64,000 nucleotides of DNA from Mesaphorura yosii (taxonomy: Eukaryota; Arthropoda; Collembola; Poduromorpha; Tullbergiidae). The position numbers and the translations under genes were made by a program. Shown one piece after another: positions 11,398-24,609 of the stretch (its first letter is position 1; each line of letters begins with the position of its first letter). The DNA lies in NCBI GenBank assembly GCA_009869945.1, contig WIXG01000001.1, forward strand, positions 868,001 to 932,000. Reading direction: 5' to 3'. The notes under the pieces were generated by a model. That model did no database searches. It saw only the letters and a program-made list of their open reading frames with translations, and had not been told where the DNA came from.

Positions 11398-12397
11398 GTC
11401 GTGAATGCAGAAATTAACTGAAATAAACCGTCCGTCCTATATTTTAATTAATCAAGGTGTCTCAGAACTTGTTGGGAAACGCAAAAGGTTAACAGAGCGT
11501 CACGTCTTCGCATTGCATCTTGTATAACACCTGTAAATGAAAGTGACAAAAATAGCACTTCACGGGATACACATTTTAAGCAAGTCTTGCGCAATCAATT
11601 AGCAAGGCCCACTTTTTTAATGAAGTCAGTAGGTGTATTAGGCCATGGCCTGTGTCGTTCACACGATCATGCCATTGTAATGTGGTACTTATATACGACG
11701 ACAATCCCAAACATCCTAAACATCGGTCCTAAACAGGGAGACACCGTGAGAGCGGAGAAGCCGGAGTCGTCGAGAGAATGTGATGAGCTTTCATTATCCT
11801 CTCATGGAACCGCCAAAGTCAAGTCATGAATATTCAGCAATCAACTCGGCAAGTAGGAATAGGTATGAAATAATTGCAACTCGTATAGTCAGTGATTGCA
11901 GAATCAACATGAACTCGGCCATGAAGTACGACTTGAAGCTACAGGAGGAAGGAGGAAAAGGAAGTAGTTAAGCAAGTTGAGTGCATTGCAGAGATGAGAT
12001 CATTATTGTCATACAGCAGAACAAAATCACAATTCGTGTATCATTACGTGACCTTGTAACTATTTACCTATCTTGTGTCTACCTGTCTACGAGCAACGTA
12101 AGAGCTCAGTTTGAGCCAAACTGTGGTCAAGTTTGGTGAGCTGCGTACTTGCGCACATGTCATCGAACGCACTTCAGCACTATCAACACTTCTCCAATCA
12201 ACGGAAATCAACGTTGAACGTCCTGACCTTGCCACTGACTGACTGACCTGCATGTGAGACTGGACTTTCAAGACCAAGATCTTCGTAGTCGGGAGGTCGA
12301 ATTGGAAAGAAGGTAAGGCTGAAGGTTTTTGTATACAACCTTTTTATTGACGGATGGATTTTGTTTTGAATTTCTCACAGGACCAACGCACAGGAAT
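11398..12397. other. Intergenic region and 5' leader of PDSS2
   Basis: Mostly without recognisable content. A likely 5' UTR intron of the downstream PDSS2 gene runs from about 12312 (donor GTAAGG after GAAAGAAG) to the acceptor TTTCTCACAG ending at 12380, placing the untranslated first exon just before 12312. Confidence 0.4.
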
Positions 12398-13806
12398 ATG
12401 AATTTACTACGGAATGTCAGCGAATTGTCGAAGAGTACAAGACTTCTGAAAAGTCTGAAACGAGCGGAAGGGTACCTTTTCTCCGCAAAAGAGTTAGAAA
12501 GAAGTGACAACACCGATAATGGTCAAACACAGTTATCACCGATCCCGTCCTTCAAATCGTTGTTTCAACAGGAAGCGAAATTGCTGCCTTCCTACCTGAG
12601 TCAACTTAATGTAGCTAGTCATCACCCTGTTATGGGCATTGCTAGGTAAGCCCCGGCGGTCTCAGTTAGTTCATACAGACTGCCAAATTGCATTGAAATA
12701 TAATTTGGATACTTGGTTTTAGGGACTTCTACGGACAAAACCCAAGCATGCCTTCGCTGTCGCCTGCACTCCAACTCCGCGCCATGTTTGTGTTGCTGAT
12801 TGCCAAGTCGATAGATTTACAGCGATCACGAACGAAAGAGAATTTGGAAAATGGTGTACTTGTAGATTTAAAGTAAGTTCAAATGCATTTTTCACGTGAA
12901 GGCTCTTGCCGAAAATCTTTGGTTATTTCTTGCAGGCAAAAAGCACTGTCTCAAATCACTGAACTCCTTTTTGCCGGCCATTTGCTGCATCGGTCCATCG
13001 TGGATATTACTGACAAACGCTCTGATTTAGGACTTCAACAGGGAAACAAAGTGGCGACGCTGATGGGAGATTTACTCCTGGCAAAAACTAGTCGTCGGCT
13101 CAGTGACCTTAAGAATCACACCGTGACCGAGATTATGAGTGATACGATCAGCGAGTTTAGTGAGAGTGGATTCATTGGTGAAAGTATAACGCCTATGCAA
13201 GCTACAGTAACTCCTCAACCAGAAAGTGGAACTAGTCCGAATTCTGATTCTCAACTTAGAAGTAATAGTAATGAAGAACCGAAAGGAAGTGATATAATTG
13301 TTCCTGAAGCAAGGACAAGCGCTCGACCACAGTTAACGTACGACAACTGGGTTGTAAGGTCCAATCATGGCCTCGGTGCAATTGTGGGCAATTCCTGCAT
13401 CTCTTGCATGGTACTCGCCGGGGAAGAAGACATAAATGCGAAACGATTCGTGTCGGAGTTGGGGCGATGCGTCGGAATTCTGTTGCAGGCCTATCGAGAT
13501 ATCACTATTTTTGAAGGCGAAGACGAAATGAAGCAAGACTTTCCCGAATTCATTGACCACTGGACACTTCCTGTGATAGTCGCTGCGGAACAAAACCCTG
13601 GTCTTATTCCAGATGACATCACACGGCTGGATCATATGACAGTATTCGATAAGGTGCAGGCTAGTCGGCCAGCAATGCAGAAGTCCAAGCGAGTGCTGGC
13701 GAATTTCCAGAAACAGACAATTAATTTTTTGAACAAAGTGCAGCCATCAGAAGCAGTCGAGATTATGCTGGAAATTGTCGCAGCGATGAACATGAAGACA
13801 TCCTAG
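12398..13806 (+). CDS. PDSS2: All-trans-polyprenyl-diphosphate synthase subunit 2
   Basis: Three coding exons: 12398-12645, 12723-12872, 12936-13806 (422 aa). It is a trans-prenyltransferase fold with PDSS2 hallmarks: HPVMGIAR, QITELLFAGHLLHRSIVD and QQGNKVATLMGDLLLA. In the catalytic partner PDSS1 the corresponding helix carries DDxxD; here it reads HRSIVD, so the aspartate-rich motif is absent, as in other PDSS2 proteins. Family knowledge: PDSS2 forms a heterotetramer with PDSS1 in mitochondria and makes the isoprenoid tail of ubiquinone. A Ser/Asn-rich insert of about 50 residues near residue 230 is lineage-specific. The C-terminus keeps ALxxL-like helices. It is convergent with the lebercilin gene; AATAAA at 13990-13995. 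Confidence 0.9.
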
Positions 13807-14147
13807 CGCCATACACCGCATCGGCTTGGTTTACGTAAAAAGACAAACGCTCACGCTGACAACTTCGACAGGCGATATTCCGCTGTTTGTAGTCAAACGA
13901 ACTAAATCCATTAGTCTAGATACCGAGTTAGTCAACGTGGTACTTGAAATAATAATTGTCTATTTCGCAAAATATTATGCTAAGTATTGAATAAAATTCA
14001 TTGTCATTATCACACTTAAATTGAGAGTTGAGAATAGAATAAACAATTCTTTCCATACGTCATTCGTTTTTTCGAGGAAGATTTGGATTTGGTCTTGGAT
14101 GATCATGGCCGTCTTTTCTGGAGGGTCCCTGGTGGATATTCCTTGGC

Positions 14148-17100
14148 CTACTGGGCGCTGTACCGTGCGGATGCAGAGTTTTGGCTTTGGGCTTTTGTGA
14201 ACTTTCGGCTATTGGTGGCTGGACTGACTTTGAATTTCTCTTCACTTCTGCTTGTAATTCCACAGGTCGGCCGTCTTGAAATCGAAAACGAAGGCAAAAT
14301 TGATTGGATTGAGTCTTGGGCAGGAATCCCGTGCTTATGTAAGTTAAGAACGCGCTCCAGTTTGGAGGCGTGTACTTCAGCATATTTCTGATCACCTTCA
14401 TGTTTCCTAGGGTTTACAGCGGTCTCGCTTACATCAGGAGTGGAAGCTTTCACTCGGAAGTCACAGAGTATGTTGCCTTTGTCTGTTACTTTGTTGCTCT
14501 TTGGCTTTTCTGGGGAACCTTCCCCTTGTCGGGACTTCACTTCTCCAAGTTTTAAGTTCTTCAATGACTGGTGGGACTCATCTTGACCATTCTGTTCGCA
14601 ACTGCCAACCGTTGCACCTAGATCAAATTTAGTGTTCCTGAAGAATTCCTGAATCGAAGAAGTTAGCTCAGATTTTAATGTACCCTGTGGTGCCCATCTT
14701 TCTGAAATTGGAATGGACATTCTTGGCGTTGACTTGCCGTCTGCACTGATGTCCTTGAACTTAATGAAATCTGAAGGATCTCCGGCGCCACCTTGCATGG
14801 CCGAATTGTGCAGAGCTTCATTGGTGTTGAATGGTGTAAATGAGAGGTCAGGGACTTGGAAACCTTGTGTGTGGTTCCAATCCATATTTGTGGACTTCTT
14901 TTGAACTCCGCCGTTGGGTGACGGACTGAGATTCGAATTCAAGTGCCCGGATAGCCGTGGACTGATATCAAGTGAGCTGACGTTGCAAGAACTTTCCAAT
15001 GCCTCCAAAAATATACTTTTACGGGACGAACCGAAGGAGCAGCCCGACATCAGTGACAGTTGGCCACTGTTGGGGTCTTGTTGTTGTTGTTTAAATTTTT
15101 CTCGTTTCTGTAAACGGTGTGGATTGCCACCTGATTCCTGCTCACCTTTCTTTAGATCTTCACTTTCTTCATATCTGTAACTCGATTCCATATCAAGCTG
15201 ACTTCGTGGAGTGTCCAACTCCAAATCGAGATCCAGTTCATTCGAAGTTTGCTGCTGTGATGACTTGAACCCACTTCCGCTTGACAAGTACGTCTCTTGG
15301 CTTTGGTCATTCTGACCTGCTGATCCCTGCACTGAACTTGTCACCCCAGACGTTTGGCGTCTGTAAGACTTAGAGATTTTCGGCTTTATTTCCTGTCTTG
15401 GTCTTGGGTGATGTTCATGGCTTTGTCCCTGACGCGGATTAAAATGCCCTGATTCGCCTGATTGAACATCCCGATCGAGTTTGCAAGACGGGACCTGCTG
15501 TTGGATTCGAACCTCCTCGCATTGACTTAAAAAATAAACCGAAAAGGCATTCAGCGTTTAACATTTTAATTAATTAGTGAGCTGGCTGCCTACCGCGCCA
15601 ATGCTTCATCCTGCATTTGCTCGTACATCTTCTTGACCATTGGTGCCTCCGACTCCTCGTCTCTCCCGCATCTCATGCGCAAGTAATTAATGATTCGATC
15701 CTTTTGCTGAATGAGAAATGGAAATTATATGAAAGTCAGAATGCTAGAAAGCAACTGCATACAGACCCGAGTCTAAGCTTACGTGACCCGCTTCGGCCAT
15801 TATTTCAACCTCTTTCCTCACGTCAAACACCTTTTTGTTCAATGCTCGAATTTTCCCATGCTCGACTTCAATCTGGTGAAAATGATTCTTTTCCAGTACG
15901 TCGACGTGCCGTTCATACTCTATTAACCGCGCCTTAAGCGCTTCGGCGTGCTGCGTCACTCCTTTCAATTGTTCGGCCAGCGCGTGACGTTTGTCCAAGT
16001 TCTGCTGCTTGACGAGATCCCGAAGTTGTCGCCGCTCTTCTTCCAGCTGGTTCATCTTGTGAGTCATAGAACGAATTTGCTCTTCGTGGTCGCGGCAGAT
16101 ACCATGTACCTGTAAAACGGGTGTGCAGGGTCAAGTGCAAGTATCAGCATTGTAAAGCGCGGGAACAGACAAACCTTTCGCAAATTGGACTGCAAGTAGT
16201 GAACTTCGTTCTTGTGCTGGGTTACCATTTTGGTCAAATCCGATTCAGCTCCCTCGTACTTCTTTAACGCTGCGTTTTGACGAAAGTGTACCGTCTTCAA
16301 ACTTCGGTTTTCATATTTCAGACCCTAGAAAGTTAAGGTAGCATTTATTCCTACGAAATCTATCAAATCACAGTGAGTTCACCTCGACAAGTCCCTCAAG
16401 ATCGTGAATTCTGCTTGTCAAGTCCTTGACTTGAATCCGCTTAGCCGACGCCACACACCTCTGAACGAAGCCAACTGGAGCCGGAGTTTTATGGTGGTTC
16501 AGCATTCTTCTAGTTGCAATCTGGTGCTGAAGTCTGTTGCAAGCTGTTGACTTCACCTTACTGAATTTTTGTAGTGGACCACCACAGCGTTTGATTTGCA
16601 CCGTCAGACTTGCCGTGGCGGTTTCCGTTGTGTGCAACCGTCCGCATTCGAATTCTTGCTCCTGGATAGATTGGTCTTGACTGTCGCCATTAAGGAATTT
16701 GACTTGTTGTTGACGACCCGATTTCCCACAGGCCCAGAGCTTTTGTCCAGAGGTGCGTCTCATTGTGTGCGTCGTACACATTTTCTTTGAAAATGGCTGC
16801 ACGGCATTAGCCTCATGTTGTAAGACAACGCCCGAGTGAGTGTGATCAGGATAATGCTGCCGAAGGGAAATGATCCTGTCGTAATCACCACAGGATTGAC
16901 TTGACATTGGTCCTGACAATTTGACTGGAATCTTTGACATGACCGCCAAAGAGCGCGCTTGCCGCGGACCCTGACGACGATTTGTCAATTTAGGTTTCGT
17001 AGCTGGACCTGGATCATCGTCTTCATTCTCATCGTTAGACTCAGTGTCGGTTTCTTCACTCCTACTCTCTTCCTCGTCGAAATCTTCAGTGTACTCCACG

Positions 17101-17330
17101 ACTGGCGTTCTCGCTACGGATTGGGCGGACTCAAAACTTGCATTCGATTCGGGGCCTTCCTTCCGTGGGCCCGGTGAACCCGCTACTGCTCTCAAACTCT
17201 CTGCGTCTGCACCTTCTGCTTCACTGGAGTGATTTAAAGACGCATCCATCTCGAATAAACGATGAAAAATTTTGAGCTTATCTTCTTTACTAATTAAGTA
17301 TGGGATTTTACAGTGCGAATTGGTGCTCAT
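14148..17330 (-). CDS. LCA5: Lebercilin (LCA5/LCA5L) family ciliary protein
   Basis: Five exons read leftward: 16383-17330, 16175-16324, 15783-16109, 15594-15706, 14148-15525 (971 aa). The start ATG at 17330 encodes MSTNSHCKIPYLISKEDK. Residues about 305-475 are the lebercilin domain: RIHDLEGLVE then LKYENRSLKTVHFRQNAAL and KYEGAESDLTKMV, continuing as a coiled coil. This block is closely similar to vertebrate LCA5. The N-terminal 300 residues are Ser/acidic-rich and the C-terminal 500 residues are low complexity. Family knowledge: lebercilin is a ciliary/centrosomal protein tied to intraflagellar transport, mutated in Leber congenital amaurosis. In an arthropod it would act in sensory cilia and sperm. 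Vertebrates have two forms (LCA5 and LCA5L), and I cannot assign it to one. Confidence 0.85.
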
Positions 17331-17932
17331 GGAGGAATTGCTCACAGTGTTGAGACTTCAAATTGCAAGATCCTTTGATCACCATTGATAGAACTCAATT
17401 GAAGAGTCTATTTTAGTGAAGAATTTTATGATTTTAGAAACGGCACTACCGAGCGAGGAAATAATTTGTTTGGGTTTAAGTTAGAGCTAAAACGGACGTG
17501 CGTTCTGACAACGAATAATAGCAAGGTCAGTGGCCAATCAATTTGCGAACGTGCATTTCCGATGATGTGCAAGTCTCTCAAGTATGAAAAATATCATTTT
17601 TTATTCGATGGCAAATCGTATTGTCCAGAAGCAGTATTGCTAAGAAATAAAACAGAAACCGAGTCCGATTTAGTCTATTTAAGATGCAACTCGCATTGCA
17701 TTCTGGAGGACATCTCCTAAAATGTACGCTGGTGCATACAGATTAGGAAGCATTCTTCCAAACGTTGTCCTTTCTTGTCTAGGCGGTGAAGGCCACAAAG
17801 AGTGGAGAAAACAAGGAAGAATGGAAGATATGGCAATGGCAAGAAATGAGCGGGTTCAGTCTCGTAAGTTCGTCATGGCGGAAACGGAAGTCAGTCGATT
17901 GAGTGGCTGTGGATCTTGAATCGTCGAAATGT
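17331..17932. other. Intergenic spacer between lebercilin and cuticle genes
   Basis: No gene supported. An open frame at 17466-17720 begins at TTG and has no recognisable family features. The region should contain the lebercilin promoter and the cuticle gene 3' end. Confidence 0.4.
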
Positions 17933-18632
17933 TTATGCCCGGGCGCGTGCTTCAGCATGGGCGGCGAAGTGTTGAGCCTTAGCCAGAGCGACTTCCGGAG
18001 TATCTGCCGGTGGAAGAGGCAGAGCAGCAGCATGCACTACTGGTCCAGAGGCAGCGGCGTAAGTGGCAAACGGAGCGGGAGCAGCAGCGACAACTGGAGC
18101 GGCTGCGGCAAGTGGGATGGCAGCGGGCACTGCAGCCGGTCCGACTGGCAGGTTGGTGGCAGCAACACGGAAACCGTTCACTGGGTCAGAAACGTAATTG
18201 ACGCTCTGCACGAGTCCGTTGGCATCGATGTAAGAGTAAGCACCACGTGTAATACCTGTTGACAACAATTAAACATGAGACTCAAGCATAATGGTCTAAA
18301 TAGGCAGCAGCATGCCCTCCGCTTGGAATCTTACGTACCATCGGCTGTCTTGGTCTCGGTCTTGCTCGATGGACCACCGGCGTAGCCGTAAGAGTATTGT
18401 CCAAGTTCATCCTGAGAGTGGTATTGAGATGAGGTCAAGCCTGGTGCAACCGCGGCGTATGTCAGTGGAGCAAGGCCAGGAGCCAGAATGCCGCCTGGTG
18501 CAGCCAAAGCCACTCCGAGGCACATAGCGAAGACAACCTGCGAACAACATCATGAGTTACACAAGGCTACGAAGTTCCGTGTCTGATCAGTAGTCGGTTG
18601 GTCAGTAAACTCTAACTTACGAGGGATTGCAT
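17933..18632 (-). CDS. RR-type chitin-binding cuticle protein (CPR family)
   Basis: Three exons read leftward: 18621-18632, 18339-18537, 17933-18255 (177 aa). A 12-nt first exon encodes only MQSL, an architecture common in arthropod cuticle genes, and the signal peptide continues VVFAMCLGVALA. The extended Rebers-Riddiford block reads QDELGQYSYGY, ETKTADG, GAYSYIDANGLVQSVNYV and NGFRV. The G-x8-G-x6-Y spacing fits the chitin_bind_4 consensus, with a Ser in the usual Ala position after Tyr. The tail is Ala/Pro-rich (AAPVVAAAPAPF). It should be secreted and bind chitin in the procuticle. A TATA box about 90 bp upstream (18721-18728) fits a strongly and stage-specifically expressed gene. Confidence 0.92.
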
Positions 18633-18720
18633 AGTGAGTCGAAGGATTTCGCGTGGAAGCAAACTTCTAGCAAACGACTTGCAAAAAGATACTAAAACGG
18701 CCACGTTGCGAGTTGACCCA

Positions 18721-18728
18721 TTTTTATA
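18721..18728 (-). promoter_or_regulatory. TATA box of the cuticle protein gene
   Basis: On the minus strand the sequence reads TATAAAAA, about 96 nt before the start codon. A TTAGT initiator-like element lies about 30-35 nt downstream (18691-18695). Confidence 0.6.
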
Positions 18729-18739
18729 TGGACAAGGAG

Positions 18740-20116
18740 TAAAAAACGGCGGCCTTGATTTTCACGTTACAATTCCATGCATGCATATGTTGCATAGTCA
18801 AACAAAAGCCAAGCACTAACAGCACGAATATTCGATCAGCAATAATTTGGCGAATGGCGATTTTTATTAGAAAACGTCAATACAAAAAATTAATTACCAT
18901 ATTAAGACACGTACGCGTACAAATTAATGACTGAGGGTGGACCGGGAAGAAGACGAAAAGGCGCTCGCTGTGTGCGTTGATTGAGATGATGACAAATCAG
19001 TTTCTTTATTCTTCGTCCTGTGCTGCGTTGAGCATGAATTCGTGACGATTAATTTTAATGATGGATGTCTTACATGAAGGGTAATTAGTGCTTTGCCTAA
19101 TTTATATGCGCTCGTGTGAATTTTGCTTCGTGGAAGGAAAATGTTTAGAAGTTCAATATTCTGGCTTGAGTTTAATGTGCAGCAGCTTGAATTGTTATTG
19201 ACAAATGACAAGTCACATTCTTATTAAGGAAATTGTAATTGACAGTTGACTAAATCAAAATTTTACGACGCACAGAATAGAGACAGCCGTGACGTAAAAT
19301 CTTTATTTAAAAGCGTTCGACAACTGCGTGGCGCACTTCGTTTCACTTCCATTTTTGGAAGAATTTATCATGCAGCAGCCGCAACGTCGGAGCAGACAAT
19401 CGAAGATGACAAATGATCGCATCACCAATCGCTTGCCTCGAAGGTAAGGAAACGAAAGCCGACTCGCCGTCGCGTCGCTCAAGGAGGCGCGACCTTGACA
19501 TTGAACTTCATTCTGCTTCTTTTTCCGTGTGGATGATGAAAGGTGAAGCAAATATTTCAACTTTTCAATTCAGCACGTGAATAAGCGCGTGATTCCTTTA
19601 TTATTGAATTAATTGTAGCAGATTGGAGATTGGTTCGTTGTATGCTTGTGGCTTGCAGCAAGAAGCACTCGATCTCGCAGTCTCAGCACGGCATAGCATG
19701 GCGTGCTTAGACATACAACACTGCTGAGTACTTTTTATGATCTGTGCATGCTCAAAGATCAGATTACATAACAATAAAATTAAAACCTTAGGCGACCACA
19801 CCCAATAATGCCTCAATGCTGGTGATGATTTGCAGAGACAGGAACATGATCAAAATAGGCGACGAGTGGACTGAGCTAACAAACTGAATCGGTTTAATCT
19901 ATTGCGAATGAAGAATGACTCCGGACCACCAGATCTTTATTACAAAGTCAAGTGCAGACATAACTCAATCAGAGATGATATAAAATGTATTTCTCAGTAA
20001 ATTCTTGGCGTAAATTACGCAATAAATTGTTCTTCCACACGCACGTAAATCACAGACAAGGGCTTATAAATTAAATTTCGTCTTGACTTCAGCGGCTATA
20101 TAAAAATTTAGCATGA
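18740..20116. other. Intergenic region, 1.4 kb
   Basis: No gene, RNA or repeat family that I can support. It holds cuticle gene upstream sequence on the left and the TMF1 3' flank on the right. Confidence 0.4.
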
Positions 20117-23100
20117 TCACTTCTTGACCAATTGCTCGATCTGCGTCTTGTACATTTCCTTCACATCCGCCAAGTCCATTCTGAGCTCCTCGACCTCTTC
20201 AACCTTTTCCCCGTACAACTGCAGTACCGCGTTATAATTCTTCTCGACTTCTGATAACCTGTTCTGGACATCAGTCAATTGCTCCAACTTCGCGTCCAGC
20301 TGCTGGTTCTCGACAGTCAGCTTCGCAATTTCGTCGTTCAACGTCTTTCGTATCTTTTCGTTCTTCCCTGAATCCGTTTGAAGTTGAATTAATTCATTTT
20401 CGCGTTGTCGTAATTGTGCGTAAAGCGTTTCGAAGTATGGCGAACCGGACGCCTGATTGTAGATCGGAAGGGAGTCGAAGATCGACGATGACTTGGGCGT
20501 GAGAGTTCCTGTATGATTGTGCAGCGAATGGTGGCTCGTATTGCCAATGTTATTGTTCATATGACTTGATTCGAACACTTCTTCCAAATAAGAAGCTTCG
20601 GACATTGTCGGGGAACGATTCGCTCGAAGTGTCGTCTGAGTCGGGCTCGTGCTTCCTGACTCGTTGGCCCCTGACGCTGATTGTTCATTTTGTTGATACT
20701 GCCTCAACTGCTCCAGCAAATGACTACATTTCTTCTTTTCTACTTCGTAGAGCGTTGTCTGCGTCTTCACGTCGGCCTCCAACTTTTCTATGATGAACTT
20801 GGATTTGTTGAGCTCATTTTTCTGATCAAGAAGCTGAGCTTCTACCTCTTCGCGAGTTTTCTCTCTGGCCACATTCTCATCCTTCAAATTCCTAATTTCT
20901 AAGCTCAACGCATTGTTATCACTTTCCAACCTCTCGACTTGGGTCTCCAATTTTCGGATACTACTCTTGTAATCCGTCTGGTAATCTTGACTCGACTTCT
21001 CACGCTCCAGTGCTTGCTTTCGTTTTAAGTTCATTTCCAGAAGTTGATCATTCAACTGCCTCTCACGCTTCTGAAATTGCAACTCATTAGCTTTCAGTTC
21101 GCTCTGTAATTTCTCGATCTCAATCGACAACGGCATTGTTGCATCTGCGATTTCGTTTGTCATGTCGCCCAGTTGTGTTTCTAGACTCTGAATCGCCTGT
21201 GCCTGTTCCACGATCTGCGCCTTCAATTCTTGCTCGCGTGCAGACGATTTTGCTTGCACAGTGCTGAGGGAAGATCGAAGTTGCTCAAGCTCCCGTTTGA
21301 ATGACTGATTTTGCTGAGACAAATCCGACTTTTCTCGCGTCAAAGTATCGATTTGAGTCGTGTCGTGCTGGGCAGATGCGATTGTGTTTTGCAGTTCGAG
21401 GATTTCACTATAAAATAATTACGATTAGAAAATGGAAAATGGAAATCGTTCTGAGGACTTACATGGAAGCATCCTCAAGTGAAGCCTTCATGCTCGCACA
21501 ATTCTCCGTCGAGTCCTCGAGCTTTGACTTCAATTCGCCAATCGTGTCCTCCAACATCGCCTTCTCGTTGTTCAGTTTAGCGATTGTCTGAACTTGCTTC
21601 TGTTCGATTGACTCCTTTTGCAAGAAAGTCTTTGTAACTCTTTCCACTTCGATACTTTTTGTATCAATTTCATTCTTCAATCCTTTGATGATTCCTTCAG
21701 TCTCTTTCTCCTTTGCCCGTAGTTTTTTTATGATGGTCGTTAGGTCAAATTGCTTCTTGGAGAGTTTCTCACCTTCTTCCCGCAGCTGTGCGATTTCGGC
21801 CTCTTTCTCCGTTAGGAGGGCGGACATCTTCGTGTGAATCGCAGGTGAGGGGGTATCAACAGCGTCAGTTTGAGTTTCAACTTCCGCAAAACTTGGTCTA
21901 CGTGCGGCAGCATGGTACATTGACGAATCTAAGGAAATAACTTCAATGTCGGACGAGGAGGCTGATGAGAGGGGAAAGTTCGCGACAATCCGTCCTCCCT
22001 GTGAATGAATATGGTTCTGCTGCAGCGGAACGTGAGACCGCATGGTCTGCGACATGTGAGACTGTCCATGATGCTGCTGGTCAATACTGGACGACGTGCT
22101 GTTTGAATTGGATCGCGAGTGGCCCCTTTCCGGTGTGGATGATGATGACTTTTGAGGGTTGAGGTGTGGAAGTGGATGACCATTGGCAAGAGCTGACTGC
22201 TTAATAGAAATTAGAATTTGAGAATCAGTCCCATGATCAGGATTTGGTGACGAAGGCCCGCTGTTGTTGCTATTTGTTGGAGAACGGGAGTCAAATTCGG
22301 ACTGTGAGTGCTTCTCCGACATCTCAGAAACTGAGCTCATTGCTCGACTAGATGGTGACAGCAGTGTTGGAGACGCGTCTCGGTCAATGCCTCCGTTCTC
22401 AACATCCGGATTTTGCTCTATTTCCGGAGAAAATTCCGTAGGATTGTTTTCGTCTGAATTATCACGAGAGTCCTGCATGATCGTTGTTGCAGACGATGAC
22501 TCTAAATCTGTAACTGTCAGCGTGTTAGTGTCGGACTCAGAATTCATACGCTGGCGATTGGTATCGTCATCTTCTGACGTGCTTGATTCTGTGACGGCTG
22601 GTGGCGCTGATTCAGGAATGTTCAGCATTTGATCCATGATTTCCGGTAGTTTGTCGTTATTGTCAGCATCAGCATCAGTATCGATTAGCATTCCCGTGGG
22701 CACTTCTATCTCCACACTAGGTGCTTCTTCTAAATCTGTGGTATCACTTTGCTTTACTTCGGCATGGCTAGTGCTGCCTTGCTCAAACGGATGAGCAAAA
22801 TCGCCGGCAGGTAGAAGCACATTTGGCTCTGTGGTCAATGACATTATATCTGACGAGGAGACGTTCGGCTGGTCTTGGTCTTCAACATCAAGCCATAGAG
22901 GTTGAAAATTAAAGCTCGCTGGAGGGTCGGGTCTGTTTATATCCTTTTTCTGAATGTTCGTTTCATTTTCAACTGTATGTTCCCCATCCGATAGCGACAA
23001 CTCAGTAAATGCTGCTATTCCTGTGTCTTCGACCGCCATCGTCGTTCGAGAACTATTCGATGATTTTCTCCTGACTCGCGTTCTTGGTTTCTTTCCGGTA

Positions 23101-23504
23101 AGGGACTTAGAACTGGCGTTTGGCGGCGCGGTGACCACGATTTCTTTGGACTTCGTATTATCTGATTGTGGCGCATTTTGAGCGTCGTGAGCTTGTTTCT
23201 CTTTCAGTATTCCGGACACACCCCAAGTGCTGAAAAAATCCGTTGCTGCACCTAAGAATATGGCTAAGATTTACATCTGCAGTTTAAATAAAGATGATGA
23301 ACAAGAATCGTTACCTGTCACTGTGTTTGTTAAATCACTGAGGTGGTTGACTTGGTTGTGATTATGGGTTGAAGTTGACACAGGCTCATCCTCACTGGAG
23401 TGTTCTTGATTAATGTCAAGTGCCTTATCAATGGTCTTTTGTGCTTCCTTCAGTGCATTCTTGGCTAGGCTGGCGATGTTCGTACTTTGGAACCATGAAC
23501 TCAT
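20117..23504 (-). CDS. TMF1: TATA element modulatory factor 1 (golgin TMF/ARA160)
   Basis: Three exons read leftward: 23315-23504, 21463-23251, 20117-21407 (1089 aa). The N-terminus MSSWFQSTNIASLAKNAL with ALKEAQKTIDKALDI matches the conserved start of TMF1. The middle is Ser/acidic low complexity (residues about 65-480). From about residue 500 to the end it is nearly continuous coiled coil. The C-terminus (LYGEKVEEVEELRMDLADV then KEMYKTQIEQL) is the Rab6-binding TMF_TATA_bd domain. Family knowledge: TMF1 is a Golgi-tethering golgin that captures vesicles through its N-terminus and binds Rab6 and TRNP proteins; the original DNA-binding name is historical. Start, length and both termini fit the family. 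Confidence 0.92.
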
Positions 23505-24609
23505 GTTGATTGGAAAAGTGAACTGGTGGATAAACCATTAAAGAGTGTCTCATTTGCACGCGATCGGCGATCACTGGCACCAGACTGGCTGAGACATCAG
23601 TCGTGGGGCGAGTGGTGTTTGTAACAAATATGCAAGTGAACTCCTAGCGAAATGTTGAAACGTACACCTGTACAAATCCAATTGGCTTAGTATGGCGTAT
23701 GGCATCATGTTTGAAGGGTCCAATTGACATAAATGTACAACTTACCTTAACGGCTAGAATGAACGAATTTTCTTCTGACTACTACTCTTTTTAATTGCAC
23801 AGTTGTCCAATCGGTGTTCCTTATTCTGCGCAAAACAAGCTATGCTTTTGTAGTCTTGCATTGGATCAATTGCGTGATTAAGCCTAAATACTCATAAAAA
23901 TCCAACTATCCAATGCGAATCAGGAATTCATACAATATTTGAATAAGTTAACACAGCCCGAAATCTGCAAACTAAAACTGCAATTCACAAATCACAACAC
24001 AGCAGCAAGAATGTCAATTCAATCAATTAACTACGTGGAAGTAGAATGCGATGCAGCGAAGCAAGGGTGGCTTGAATGTTGAATCAGAATCAGATGGTAC
24101 GACAGTAAACAGTACGAGTACGGGATGAGTAAAAAAAAGTACCTTCTTTGCATTACGCGAGATGCGACTCATTCCCAAGTTACTGTGGCAAAAGCTGGAG
24201 ACGGGCAAGAATAGACTGACGTAATGACGATGACGAAAAATCATCGAATCAATCACTTTAATCTTTTCATTGTTTTCTTAGCTTATTCAATTTCATAAAA
24301 CAAAGGACACTGAAACTGAAGCGATTCAATGCGAGTTTTGTTAATTAGAACCGTTCGATTTCGATCATTACCTAATTTTGCTTTCCGCAGATTCTTCGAA
24401 AACAACCTTGTGACTTACCTTAACAGTAGTTGTGTTTAAATTAAATTAGCGTATTAATTACGTGCAATTCAAGACTGATATTAGATGTAGTATTCCTCAT
24501 CATTCATGAGCATAACCACATAAAGGTTTTTACTTGTTACTAAAATACTTTGATACCGGTTTTCGGGTTTAAATTGTAAAATCAGCTGAACGTTCACCGA
24601 TTCTTAACC
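23505..24609. other. Intergenic region, 1.1 kb
   Basis: AT-rich, with no supportable gene. It holds the TMF1 promoter and the MARCH5 3' flank. Confidence 0.4.

Noticed and set aside
15490-15525. tRNA-like B box (GGTTCGAATCC, minus strand)
   Set aside because: It is coding sequence at the start of the last lebercilin exon; there is no A box or cloverleaf upstream.
17466-17720. 84-codon plus-strand frame
   Set aside because: It begins at TTG without an ATG and shows no recognisable motif.
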